A DNA stretch of 64,000 bases, taken from assembly GCF_947500705.1 (NCBI RefSeq), contig NZ_CANMSY010000003.1, forward strand, positions 186,001 to 250,000, read 5' to 3'. The notes under the pieces were generated by a model. It did no database searches, was not told where the DNA came from, and was given only the letters and a program-made list of their open reading frames with translations. Source of the DNA: an uncultured Brachybacterium sp. (GTDB taxonomy: Bacteria > Actinomycetota > Actinomycetes > Actinomycetales > Dermabacteraceae). Below are positions 52,094 to 60,676 of this stretch, piece by piece. Position numbers and translations under genes: made by a program. Position 1 is the first letter of the stretch. Each line of letters opens with the position of its first letter.

Positions 52094-53239
52094 TCAGCGC
52101 TCGTCCTCGCTCAAACCTTCGAGGGCGTCATGTGCGGCATGCTCGCGCAGGTGCTCGGCGGTGTAGGGGATCGTGAAGCGGACGAGCCCGTGACCGGCGG
52201 GCTCGATGATCCCGTCGCGGATCAGCCGACGCCGATACTGGCCAGCGTAGGTGGGGTCCACCCCCATTCGTTCAGCGATCTTCGCAGTCCGGGAGGGGCC
52301 TTCATCATCCTGAGCCATGGCGAGCAGGTACGTGCGGTCCACGCTCGACAGGGGTCGCAGGGCGGGAGTGTGGATGTGCCTGCCGAGGCGTCGGCGCGCA
52401 GCCTTGACTCCGGCGTCCACGTCGTCGACGGAGACCGGAGCCGACGTCCGATGAGCCTTCAGGGAGTGGTATCCGACGAGCTGAATCATGAACGGATAGC
52501 CGTCGATGGCGTCGGCTGCCAGATCCAGTGCTCGGGCCTCGATCTCATGGCCGCTGTCTGCGATCGTTCCAGCGAGGGCCGCCCGGACGTCCGCACGGCT
52601 CACGCGGCCAATGGGGTGATGCTCGGCGCGGCGCAGGAAGGTCGCCCCGGGGTGGTCAAGGAGCTCTTCGATCGGGGTGGACAGACCCGCGGCCGCGAAG
52701 GCAAGCAGCCGTTCCTCACGCCGCCCGTACTGGATGATCTCCCCGACCTTGCGCAGGTCTTCGATGTCTGCCGCCTGAACCTCGTCGATAGAGATCACGA
52801 GACCCCGCCCGGAGGGCTGCAGAGCGTCGGTGAGCTCGGTGATCTGCGATCGGAGAGTGGATTCGGCGGGGTAGCGGCCGGTCCAGGAACCCCCTCCCCC
52901 GACGGGGCCGAGGGCCGCGTTCACGGAGTCGAGCCGCGTCGGCGGCTTGTCGGAGTACCGCTGGAGGAGTCGGGGGAGATGGTCTCGGGTGAGTCGGTCC
53001 AGGAGCCCGCTGCTGGAGCTCTCGGTGATGACCAGCCAGCCCGCACTCTCTGCTGCCCGACGGTAGGAGTCGAGCAGCACGGTCTTGCCCATGCCTCGCT
53101 GTCCGGACAGGAGGATTGTCAGCCCAGCGGGGTCGAGGATCCCGTCGAAGGTGTCTTCGAACTCATCGAGCAGCTCGTCGCGCCCGACCAGGAGGTGGGG
53201 ATAGGTGCCGAACGACGGCCTGAAGAGATTGAAAGACAT
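52094..53239 (-). CDS. AAA ATPase with C-terminal winged helix
   Basis: This 381-residue protein has Walker A LSGQRGMGKTVLLD near residue 45, Walker B GLVISIDEVQAADIEDL near 140 and a sensor-like region GATFLRRAEHHPIGRVSRAD. The last 70 residues form a winged helix (TAKIAERMGVDPTYAGQYRR, then RDGIIEPAGHGLVRF). This ORC/MalT-like layout occurs in orphan STAND-like ATPases of unknown role. The first codons (MSFNLFRPSF) lie in an AT-rich patch, with an exact TATAAT 6 bases before the ATG. It may be acquired or unusually strongly expressed. Confidence 0.87.
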   Translation of the reverse strand: MSFNLFRPSFGTYPHLLVGRDELLDEFEDTFDGILDPAGLTILLSGQRGMGKTVLLDSYRRAAESAGWLVITESSSSGLLDRLTRDHLPRLLQRYSDKPPTRLDSVNAALGPVGGGGSWTGRYPAESTLRSQITELTDALQPSGRGLVISIDEVQAADIEDLRKVGEIIQYGRREERLLAFAAAGLSTPIEELLDHPGATFLRRAEHHPIGRVSRADVRAALAGTIADSGHEIEARALDLAADAIDGYPFMIQLVGYHSLKAHRTSAPVSVDDVDAGVKAARRRLGRHIHTPALRPLSSVDRTYLLAMAQDDEGPSRTAKIAERMGVDPTYAGQYRRRLIRDGIIEPAGHGLVRFTIPYTAEHLREHAAHDALEGLSEDER

Positions 53240-53245
53240 GTAAAA

Positions 53246-53251
53246 ATTATA
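53246..53251 (-). promoter_or_regulatory. consensus -10 box of the AAA gene
   Basis: TATAAT on the minus strand ends 6 bases before the ATG at 53239. TTTTCA, 17 bases further upstream, is a fair -35 match. This would be a strong leaderless promoter. Confidence 0.65.
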
Positions 53252-53308
53252 AAGAAGACTCCGCATATTGAAAAGAGTTGAAAGGGAAGCCTCCCGCTGA
53301 TGCCCACC

Positions 53309-53344
53309 CCGGCGGGCGCGACCGCTGTCGGTCACGCCCGCCGG
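53309..53344 (-). terminator. hairpin terminator of the PIG-L gene
   Basis: CCGGCGGGCG plus GACCG pair with CGGTC plus CGCCCGCCGG around the loop CTGT, with one internal C-A mismatch. It begins 7 bases after the deacetylase stop. Confidence 0.8.
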
Positions 53345-53351
53345 AGTCGGC

Positions 53352-56120
53352 TCACTTCACGTCAGCGCCTGCGGCGGCGGTGCCGCCCTCGGCCTCGAAG
53401 GAGACCGCCAGCTGCAGCGTCGCGCCGTCGGCCGGCGTGCCGGTCAGCGGCACCTCATAGGTGTCCCGCCCGGCGCCCACCTCCTGGGCGTCCAGTGCGC
53501 CGACGATCGCCGCACCGTCCCAGAGGTACAGCCGCAGCGTGCCGGCCCGATCGGTGCGCACCCGGGCGGTGGCCCCACCGTCGGTGCGCGCGACCTTGTC
53601 CATCCGCAGCGAACCCGCCGGCAGTACCGGTGCTCCGCCGAGTCCGGTGCCGTCCCCGGTGGCCTGCAGGATCGAGGCCGGGGACTCGACCGACCGCGCG
53701 CCGGTGTCCGGGATCTGCGGCTCCACCGGGGCGGAGGCGGCGACCTCCAGGCCCGGCAGCTCGAGCACGCCCCAGCGGGAGGGGTCGGCCTGGATGCCCT
53801 GGAAGGTGGACCAGCCGATCCGGGACTGGCCGGTCTGGTCCTGGGTGTCCGAGTCGTAGACCACCACGTTGAACCCCATGCTGGTGGGGTCGATGCCGTC
53901 GGGCAGCTCCGCGAAGGGGATCCGGGTCTCGAACAGGTAGCCCTCGTACGGATCGGACACTGTCGCCGCGATCAGCACGCCCGGGGCGGTCTCCGCGATC
54001 GGTCCCTGCCGGTTGTCGTGGTCCCGCCCGGCGACCGGGCCGCCGACCCCGCCGTCCACCGCCGTGCCCGGCAGAGCGCCGAGGATGAAGGTGGTCGCGG
54101 TGTTGTCGGAGGTGCCGCGCGGGTCGATCATGATTTCGATCGAGTCGGTGCGGAACCGCTGCTTGTTGTCCTGCGGCGGCAGCAGCGCGCCCAGCACATC
54201 GTCGGTGACCTGCACGAAGACGTACAGGTTCGCGTCATCAAAGGTGACCCAGGTGCGGCCGGAGGCGTCGGCCGGCTCGACCGCCTGACCCTCCCAGAGG
54301 GTGCCGATGTCGATCCCGTCGTCGGGATACTCCGCGGCGCCGCGCGCGGCATCCACCTCGACCCCCTCGGAGCGAGCGGCGATCAGGCGCGGCACCAGGT
54401 ACAGGCCCTGGACGATCGGTGCCGAGACGCCGGCCGCGGTCGCGGTGACCGTCACCGGGTACACCCCGCCGCCCGGTGCCCGGTTGGCGGTGGGCAGCGA
54501 GGTGTCGGTGTTCTCCAGCCGCACCTCCACCCGGGTCTCCCCATGCGCCGGGACGCCCTCGACCAGCAGCTCGGCCGGGTCCGCGGTGATGCCGTCGGGC
54601 AGCTCGAGCACCACCTCGGCATCCTGCACGGCGCCGGAAAGGTTGCGCACCACCACCTCGACGGTGTCGGCGCGACCTGAGCCGAGGGTGTACCGGGTCG
54701 GGACCAGCGCATCGAGCCGCTGCATGCCCAGCTCCGCCGTCCACTCCAGGAAGGCGGCGATCTCGGGGCGGTCCTCGATCCCCGCCTCGACCACACCGGC
54801 GGTGCGCAGCGGCAGCACATTCTCGCCGCTCGCGCCCTTGGAGCTCGCGCGGGCCCGCAGCAGCACGGGCTCGCCCGGGACCGCCTCCGCCGGGGCGGTG
54901 ACGGTGAAGGTCGCGGTGCGCTGCTGCTTCGCGGGGACGGTGCCGAGGATCTGGCGGCCGCTGACGGTCCAGCCCGCAGGGACTTCCAGCTCGACGGCCG
55001 CGCCGGGCAGGGCCTTGCCGGGCGAGCCGAGGGTCACGCTCACCTCGAGCGCCTCGCCGGGCAGGGCGGTGAAACGATCCGAGCGCACCTCGAGGGTGGT
55101 GCCGAGAGGCAGACCGCCCGCGATCGGCAGGGTCGCACCCTCGAGCGCCGCGGTGTCCGAGCTGGTCGGATCGGCGAGCGGGCCGCGCGAGTCGATCAGC
55201 GTGAACCAGGTGGCCGGGATCTTCGCGGGATCGGTGGTGGTGGGCGGGATCGCGAACCAGCCCTGGGTGCGGTAGGAGTGGACGGAGTCGTCGCGCACGG
55301 CGCTCCAGCGCTTGCCCCACTTCTCGGACTCGGTGCCGTTCCAGGCGCCGAACACCACGTCGCTCGCCACCCGCGGCGCGTACCCGGCGGCGACCGCGCC
55401 CGGGCCCACCCCGGCGCTGCCGTCGGAGCCGGAGCGCAGCAGGCGCTTCGGGGAGAAGGGCTCGAGCCCCTCCTCGAAGTGCTCGGGGAAGACGTCCTCG
55501 CGGCCGGCCAGCAGGTACGCCTCGACCGCGAACATCGCGGCCTGCTGGTGATTGCCGTGGTTGCCCTCGACGGCGGAGGGGTTCATCGTGATGATGACGT
55601 CCGGACGGGTCGCGCGGACCACGCGGATCACGCGGCTGAGCGCGGCCGCACCGCCCCACACGTCATAGGTGAGCGGGGCCGAGAGGGTGTAGAAGAAGTC
55701 TACCGCGTCGAGGTTGAAGACGTGCTCGATGCCGGCGTAGCCAACGGCGGTGCGCTCCTCGCCCTCGCGGATCAGGCCCAGTGCCGGGCCCTCCTCGAGA
55801 CCCACGGCGTTGCCGCCGCCCTCGCCGCGGGTGAGGGTGATGACGCCCGCGCGCTGACCGGAGTACTCGTTCCACTGGCCGAGCGCCGCGAGCGTCCAGG
55901 CCTCGTCGTCGGGGTGGGCGCCGATGTAGAGGATGTCCAGATCGACGGTGCCGTCGGCGAGTGCCCGCTCCATCGGCGGCAGGCCTGGGAGGTCCAGGGC
56001 GGTCGCGCCGGCGGCGAGGCCGAGCACCGCGCTGCCCTGCAGCAGACGACGGCGGGTGAGGGACATCGGGGCGGGGCGTGCGGCGGGCTGCGAGCCGGTG
56101 GGGGTCGAGAGGGTCGACAT
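53352..56120 (-). CDS. Tat-exported PIG-L deacetylase with NEW3- and CBM9-like domains
   Basis: This 922-residue protein has a Tat signal (SLTRRRLLQGSAVLGLAAG, residues 20-38). The PIG-L/LmbE deacetylase domain follows: zinc motif AHPDDE at 68-73 and H188/H191 in GNHGNHQQAA. Residues about 340-590 hold two beta-sandwich repeats of NPCBM-associated (NEW3) type, and about 595-780 a CBM9-like carbohydrate-binding domain (WVTFDDANLYVFVQVTDDVL, RTDSIEIMIDPRGTSD). It should remove N-acetyl groups from amino sugars outside the cell while attached to glycans. It is the last gene of the sugar transporter operon, 66 bases after the kinase, which supports amino-sugar use. Confidence 0.9.
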   Translation of the reverse strand: MSTLSTPTGSQPAARPAPMSLTRRRLLQGSAVLGLAAGATALDLPGLPPMERALADGTVDLDILYIGAHPDDEAWTLAALGQWNEYSGQRAGVITLTRGEGGGNAVGLEEGPALGLIREGEERTAVGYAGIEHVFNLDAVDFFYTLSAPLTYDVWGGAAALSRVIRVVRATRPDVIITMNPSAVEGNHGNHQQAAMFAVEAYLLAGREDVFPEHFEEGLEPFSPKRLLRSGSDGSAGVGPGAVAAGYAPRVASDVVFGAWNGTESEKWGKRWSAVRDDSVHSYRTQGWFAIPPTTTDPAKIPATWFTLIDSRGPLADPTSSDTAALEGATLPIAGGLPLGTTLEVRSDRFTALPGEALEVSVTLGSPGKALPGAAVELEVPAGWTVSGRQILGTVPAKQQRTATFTVTAPAEAVPGEPVLLRARASSKGASGENVLPLRTAGVVEAGIEDRPEIAAFLEWTAELGMQRLDALVPTRYTLGSGRADTVEVVVRNLSGAVQDAEVVLELPDGITADPAELLVEGVPAHGETRVEVRLENTDTSLPTANRAPGGGVYPVTVTATAAGVSAPIVQGLYLVPRLIAARSEGVEVDAARGAAEYPDDGIDIGTLWEGQAVEPADASGRTWVTFDDANLYVFVQVTDDVLGALLPPQDNKQRFRTDSIEIMIDPRGTSDNTATTFILGALPGTAVDGGVGGPVAGRDHDNRQGPIAETAPGVLIAATVSDPYEGYLFETRIPFAELPDGIDPTSMGFNVVVYDSDTQDQTGQSRIGWSTFQGIQADPSRWGVLELPGLEVAASAPVEPQIPDTGARSVESPASILQATGDGTGLGGAPVLPAGSLRMDKVARTDGGATARVRTDRAGTLRLYLWDGAAIVGALDAQEVGAGRDTYEVPLTGTPADGATLQLAVSFEAEGGTAAAGADVK

Positions 56121-56186
56121 GAGGTGCTGCCTTCTTTCGAGAGGAACGACGCATCGGTGCGTCGGTTCGGGGTGGAGCCAGCGGGG

Positions 56187-57398
56187 TCAGTGGTCTCCGG
56201 CGTCGGAGCGCAGGGCGAAGGTGCCCTGGGCGCGGCGTCGGCCGTGGACGGGGTGGTCGGGGACCACCGCGTCGAGGAATCGGTAGCGGCCGCTGGTGTA
56301 GGCGGCGCGCAGGTCGCCCTCGTCGGCGGCGGCGCTGAGGGAGCGCCACCAGTCGGTGAGATCGCCCCAGCCGGGAGCGGCGAGCGAGCCGCCGAACTGC
56401 TGGACGGCGAGGGCGGAGCACAGGGAGGAGAACTTCAGCCGCTCCTCGAGGGGCCACTCCGCGAGGGTGCCCAGCACCAGCGCGGCGGCGAACACGTCCC
56501 CGGCGCCGGTGGTGTCGATCGCCGTGACCGGCACGGCCGGGCAGTACGCCTCCTCGCCGGTGGAGGAGTCGATCGCATAGGAGCCCTGGGCGCCGTCGGT
56601 GACCACCGCGAGCGGCACCTTCTCCGCGAGCCTGCGCACTGCCCGGTCCGGGCTGGAGGTGCGGGTGTAGGCCATGGCCTCCATCGTGTTGGGGGTGAAG
56701 GCGTGGCAATGCGCGAGCGGGGCGAGGTCCGCGATGTCCCAGCGCTCGGTCTCGTCGAAGCCGATGTCGGCGAAGACCAGGGACCCGCGGGCGCCGAGCT
56801 CCGCCCACCAGGAGGTCTCCCCGGCCAGGTCCACCACGGCAGCTCGGGCGTGCGGGGCACGGGCGATCAGCGCGGAGAGCGGCTCAGGCAGGTCATGGCC
56901 GTGGGTGGCCATGGCGCGGTCGCCGTCTGCGGCGATGGAGACGGTCAGCGCGGAGTGGAAGTCGGTGAAGCGGCGCGAGGCGGAGAGGTCGATGCCCTCC
57001 TCGCTCTCCATGGTGTGCCACATCCAGTCGGCGTAGGCGTCGTCCCCGAAGCCGGCGACCAGGCCGGTGCGCAGGCCCAGGCGGGCGGCCGCGGTGGCGA
57101 GGTTGGCGATCCCGCCGGGGCTCGATCCCATGCCCTTGGACCACAGCTCCTCCCCCGGCTTCGGCAGGCGGTCCATGCCGGTGAAGACGATGTCGAAGAA
57201 CACGGTGCCGGAGAGCAGCACGTCCAGCGGCGGATCCTCGGGGGTGCGCTTCGCGGCCAGCGGGTCCCAGTCCTCGCAGGCGGCCGCATCCGGCGGGGAC
57301 GGGGTGGTGCCGCCTGCGGGGGAGCCGGCGGCACGGGGGGCGTCGGCACCGGAGGCGGCGGCGCGAGGGGCGTCGGCACCGGAGGGTTCGGTCGTCAT
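56187..57398 (-). CDS. PfkB family carbohydrate kinase
   Basis: This 403-residue kinase has an Ala/Pro-rich N-terminal extension of about 55 residues, then VFFDIVFTGMDRLPKPGEEL, the first PfkB signature GGIANLATAAARLGLRTGLV and the second signature IDTTGAGDVFAAALVLG with the catalytic Asp. The phosphate acceptor is probably a sugar freed by the GH4 enzyme or imported by the transporter. AGGAGCTGCGAA precedes the ATG, which overlaps the stop of the permease gene. Confidence 0.93.
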   Translation of the reverse strand: MTTEPSGADAPRAAASGADAPRAAGSPAGGTTPSPPDAAACEDWDPLAAKRTPEDPPLDVLLSGTVFFDIVFTGMDRLPKPGEELWSKGMGSSPGGIANLATAAARLGLRTGLVAGFGDDAYADWMWHTMESEEGIDLSASRRFTDFHSALTVSIAADGDRAMATHGHDLPEPLSALIARAPHARAAVVDLAGETSWWAELGARGSLVFADIGFDETERWDIADLAPLAHCHAFTPNTMEAMAYTRTSSPDRAVRRLAEKVPLAVVTDGAQGSYAIDSSTGEEAYCPAVPVTAIDTTGAGDVFAAALVLGTLAEWPLEERLKFSSLCSALAVQQFGGSLAAPGWGDLTDWWRSLSAAADEGDLRAAYTSGRYRFLDAVVPDHPVHGRRRAQGTFALRSDAGDH

Positions 57399-58198
57399 TT
57401 CGCAGCTCCTTCGAGCATTCCACGGATGAAGTGGCGTTGGAGGACGAGGAACAGGATCACGGTGGGCAGGGCAACGATGACGGCGCCCGCGGCGAGCAGA
57501 GCGGTCTCGGAGGTGTACTGGCCCTGGAAGTTCGCCAGCCCCAGCGGGGCGGTGCGCAGCTTCCCGCCCGGCGCCATGATCAGGGCGATGAGGAACTCGT
57601 TCCAGGTCCACATGAACACCAGCACCAGCATCGTGACGATCGCGGGCCGCGAGGCGGGGACGAGGATCCGCACCAGCGCCTGCATCGGCCCCGCACCGTC
57701 GAGGGCGGCGGCCTCGATCAGGCTGGTGGGCATCGAGCGGAACTGCGCCCGCAGCCAGAAGGTGCCGAAGGCGATCGACTGCGCGACCTGGGGCAGCGCG
57801 ATCGCGAGGTAGGTGTCCGTGAGGCCCAGAGAGCGCAGGTCGAAGAACAGCGGGATGATCGTCGCCTCGGCAGGGATCATCAGGCCCAGCAGGAACAGGT
57901 AGAACAGCGCCGTCGACCCGCGGAAGCGCATCGTCCCGAAGGCATAGCCGGCGAGGATCGCGAGCACGGTCGCCAGGGACACCACGATCGCGGCGACCAC
58001 GACGGAGTTGCCGAGGGATCTGCCGAAGCCGCCCACGGTCCAGGCCTCGACATAGTTGGACAGGTAGAAGCCGTCCGGCTCCCCCAGCGGGGCGGAGACC
58101 GAGGTGAGCAGGATCGTGAGCACGGGGATGAGGGCGAACAGCGCGAAGCCGCCCAGGATCACGTAGTTCATCGTCGTCTCGACGCGGGAGACCCTCAT
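57395..58198 (-). CDS. sugar ABC transporter permease (MalG type)
   Basis: This 267-residue permease has six membrane segments; the EAA coupling loop is LIEAAALDGAGPMQALVRI near residue 180. SNYVEAWTVGGFGRSLGNSV is the typical MalG N-terminal loop. It overlaps the preceding permease stop (ATGA) and the kinase start. Confidence 0.94.
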   Translation of the reverse strand: MRVSRVETTMNYVILGGFALFALIPVLTILLTSVSAPLGEPDGFYLSNYVEAWTVGGFGRSLGNSVVVAAIVVSLATVLAILAGYAFGTMRFRGSTALFYLFLLGLMIPAEATIIPLFFDLRSLGLTDTYLAIALPQVAQSIAFGTFWLRAQFRSMPTSLIEAAALDGAGPMQALVRILVPASRPAIVTMLVLVFMWTWNEFLIALIMAPGGKLRTAPLGLANFQGQYTSETALLAAGAVIVALPTVILFLVLQRHFIRGMLEGAAK

Positions 58199-59130
58199 GC
58201 CTCACGCTCCCCGATGCGGGAGACGCCCACGTTGATCACGAAGATCAGGAGCGTCAGGACGATCGCGACGGCCGAGGCGGACCCCACCTCGCGCAGCTCG
58301 AAAGCTCGGAAGTACGCCTCGAAGCTGGGCACGGTGGTGGAGTTGCCGGGGCCGCCGGAGGTGGTCATGTACACGAGGTCGAAGGTCTTCAGCGCCGCGA
58401 TGATGGTGAGCACGAGCGCGACGGTGATCTCGCCGCGCACCGCGGGCAGGGTGATCGCGAAGAACTCCTGCACCGCGTTCGCACCGTCCAGGCGCGCGGC
58501 CTCGAACTGCTCGGCGGGGATGCGGCTCATGCCGGAGAGCAGCAGGAGCATCACGAGGCCCATCTCCACCCAGGTGCCGATGAACCCGACCGCGGCGAGT
58601 GCCGTGCCCGGGTCCCCGAGCCAGCCTCGGGTGAGCACGTCCAGGCCCACGGCGCGCAGCGCCTCGTTCAGCAGCCCGTTGGGCGAGTAGATCTGCCGCC
58701 ACGCCACGGCGACCACCACCAGGGCGATCACCTGCGGCAGGAAGACGACGGTGCGGAAGAAGCCCATCCCCCGCACCTGACCGCGCCGCAGCACCGCGGC
58801 CAGCACCAGCCCGACCACCAGCGGGATCACCGCATAGAAGACGATCAGGATGAGGGCGTTCGCGATCGCCGCCCGGAAGTCCGCATCCCCCGCCAGGTCC
58901 AGATAGTTCCGCAGTCCCACGAAGGTGGAGGAGCCGAAGCCCTTCCACTCGAACAGGGAGAACTGCGCGGCTCTGCCCAGCGGGTACAGCGCGAACGCGC
59001 CGTAGACCAGGAAGGCGGGCAGGATGAACAGGTACGGGGTGGCCGCGGAGCGCGCCACCGCGGAGGGCCGGGGCCGCCTGCGGGCAGGCAGACGGGCCGG
59101 GGCCCGCCTGCCTGTCGTGCTGGACGCCAT
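58195..59130 (-). CDS. sugar ABC transporter permease (MalF type)
   Basis: This 311-residue permease has an Arg/Pro-rich cytoplasmic tail of 28 residues, then six segments (PYLFILPAFLVYGAFALYPL first). The coupling loop is EQFEAARLDGANAVQEFFAI near residue 222. It starts 4 bases after the binding-protein gene stop and forms the membrane channel with the MalG-type protein. No ATPase gene is in the operon, so a shared MsiK-like ATPase elsewhere is likely. Confidence 0.94.
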   Translation of the reverse strand: MASSTTGRRAPARLPARRRPRPSAVARSAATPYLFILPAFLVYGAFALYPLGRAAQFSLFEWKGFGSSTFVGLRNYLDLAGDADFRAAIANALILIVFYAVIPLVVGLVLAAVLRRGQVRGMGFFRTVVFLPQVIALVVVAVAWRQIYSPNGLLNEALRAVGLDVLTRGWLGDPGTALAAVGFIGTWVEMGLVMLLLLSGMSRIPAEQFEAARLDGANAVQEFFAITLPAVRGEITVALVLTIIAALKTFDLVYMTTSGGPGNSTTVPSFEAYFRAFELREVGSASAVAIVLTLLIFVINVGVSRIGEREA

Positions 59131-59134
59131 AGGG

Positions 59135-60499
59135 TCAGGATCCCTCGGTGAACGCGCCGTAGTCCTCCTGCAGCGCCTCTGCGGCGGCCGCCGGCTCGGC
59201 CTGGCCGCCGATGACCTCCTGGAGGGTGGCCCCGGCGGTGTCCGCGAAGGACGGGGTCGCGTAGTCGAGGTAGGGCAGCAGGGTGCCCTCGGTGGAGACC
59301 GCGTCGAAGGCCTCGTAGATGTCCTTGTTCACGCCCGAGTCGGGTGCGAGCTCGGCGGTGCGGTTCACCGGCATGCCGCCGTTCTCGGCGATCATCGCCA
59401 TCGCCTCGTCACTGGTGATGAAGTCGATGAAGGCGGCGGCCGCGGCCGGGTTCGCGGCGGCCGACGGGACGGAGAAGGGGATGCCCGTGCCGCCGGTGGT
59501 GGCGACCTTCCCGTCGGCCCCGGCCGGCGGGGCCATGAAGCGCAGGTCCTCCCCCATCACGGCCTCCATGTCCGGGCCCAGCCAGGAGCCGCCGATCAGC
59601 AGCACGCCGGTGCCCTCGGTGAACAGCGGCCAGGCATCGTCGTAGGCGAGCCCGTTCGGGGAGTCGCCGAGCGCACCGCTGGCGCCCCACTCGGCGAGCT
59701 GGCTGAGGGCGGCGAGGTTGTCGTCGGTGGTCCAGTCCGCGCCGGCGTTGCCCATGCCGAGGGTCACGATCGTCTCGGCGGGAACGAAGTTCGCCTGCAG
59801 CGGGCCGAACACGTGCAGGGCGGGCCACTGGTCGAGGTTGCCGAGCATGATCGGCTGCTCGTCGGCCGCGGCGGCGGCCTCGACCAGGGAGAAGACCTCG
59901 TCCCAGGTGGTGGGCGCTGCGAGCCCGAGCGCGTCGAGCTTCTTCTGGGAGTAGTAGATCCCGCAGACCTCGCCGGTCTGGGCGAGGCCGTAGAGGGAGC
60001 CCTCGCCGAAGGTGACGCCGTCGCTCGAATAGCTCATCTTGCCCAGCACGCTGGGGGTGAAGCGGTCCGCCCAGCCGTACGCCTCGGCGTAGCCGGTGAG
60101 GTCGGTGAGCAGGCCGTCGGCCACGAAGGTGCCCATGTCGCCGCGGGCGTTGTTGACCTGCAGCACATCCGGCACGTCGTTGCCGGACAGCGCCAGGCCG
60201 GTCTGCTGCTGGAGGTCGTCGAAGGACTGGGAGTTGCGGTCGATCGTGACGTTGGGGTACTTCTCCTGGAAGCTGCCGATCAGCGCCTCGATCGCGTCGT
60301 TCTGCGCACCGCGCACCTCCTGGTCCCAGACCGTCAGGGTGATGTCGCCGAGGGCGGCGATGTCGGTGTCGACCTCGTCGGCCGCAGGAGCGGGCGCCTC
60401 GCTCCCACCGTCGCCGCCGTCGGAGCCGGGGGCGCAGGCGGTCAGGAGGCCGAGCCCGCCGAGCGCAGCGGTGCTGCCGAGGAAGTTCCGTCGTCGCAT
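59135..60499 (-). CDS. sugar ABC transporter substrate-binding lipoprotein
   Basis: This 454-residue family 1 binding protein starts MRRRNFLGSTAALGGLGLLT with a Tat-like RRR and a lipobox LLTAC (Cys at residue 22). After an Ala/Asp-rich linker, the two-lobed fold shows LTVWDQEVRGAQNDAIEALI and YPNVTIDRNSQSFDDLQQQT. TCAGGAGGACATC precedes the ATG; a frame 11 codons longer is less likely. It captures a sugar for the two downstream permeases. A dre-like operator lies 83 bases upstream, pointing to GlcNAc- or chitobiose-type ligands. Confidence 0.94.
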   Translation of the reverse strand: MRRRNFLGSTAALGGLGLLTACAPGSDGGDGGSEAPAPAADEVDTDIAALGDITLTVWDQEVRGAQNDAIEALIGSFQEKYPNVTIDRNSQSFDDLQQQTGLALSGNDVPDVLQVNNARGDMGTFVADGLLTDLTGYAEAYGWADRFTPSVLGKMSYSSDGVTFGEGSLYGLAQTGEVCGIYYSQKKLDALGLAAPTTWDEVFSLVEAAAAADEQPIMLGNLDQWPALHVFGPLQANFVPAETIVTLGMGNAGADWTTDDNLAALSQLAEWGASGALGDSPNGLAYDDAWPLFTEGTGVLLIGGSWLGPDMEAVMGEDLRFMAPPAGADGKVATTGGTGIPFSVPSAAANPAAAAAFIDFITSDEAMAMIAENGGMPVNRTAELAPDSGVNKDIYEAFDAVSTEGTLLPYLDYATPSFADTAGATLQEVIGGQAEPAAAAEALQEDYGAFTEGS

Positions 60500-60581
60500 G
60501 ATGTCCTCCTGAAGTGATCGGCCCCGCCGCATCGTCGCGGTCGCACGTCATCGTCACGTCCGCTGATCGCGGGCCGGCCGT

Positions 60582-60595
60582 GTGGTCCGGACCAC
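60582..60595. promoter_or_regulatory. dre-like operator (DasR/NagR type)
   Basis: GTGGTCCGGACCAC is a perfect 14-base palindrome. It matches the streptomycete dre core GTGGTCTAGACCAC at 12 of 14 positions, differing only in the central two bases. It lies between the binding-protein gene and the DeoR gene. No DasR homologue is encoded in the window, so a regulator elsewhere would have to act on it. Confidence 0.6.
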
Positions 60596-60611
60596 CATGA
60601 TGACATGAGTT

Positions 60612-60657
60612 GCGTGCGACTGCACGCGACTGCTCGTACCTGCGCGAAATTGCGCGC
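60612..60657. promoter_or_regulatory. inverted and direct repeats, probable DeoR operators
   Basis: GCGTGC-GACT-GCACGC (60612-60627) and GCGCG-AAATTG-CGCGC (60642-60657) are inverted repeats just upstream of the DeoR -10 box; CGACTGC is also directly repeated. Their position suits autoregulation. Confidence 0.5.
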
Positions 60658-60664
60658 TCGGTGC

Positions 60665-60670
60665 TACGGT
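60665..60670 (+). promoter_or_regulatory. -10 box of the DeoR gene
   Basis: TACGGT ends 6 bases before the ATG at 60677, consistent with a leaderless transcript. Confidence 0.6.
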
Positions 60671-60676
60671 GACGCC

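Noticed and set aside
55278-57812. 844-residue open frame on the plus strand
   Set aside because: Antisense to the PIG-L and PfkB genes, low-complexity composition, no motif.
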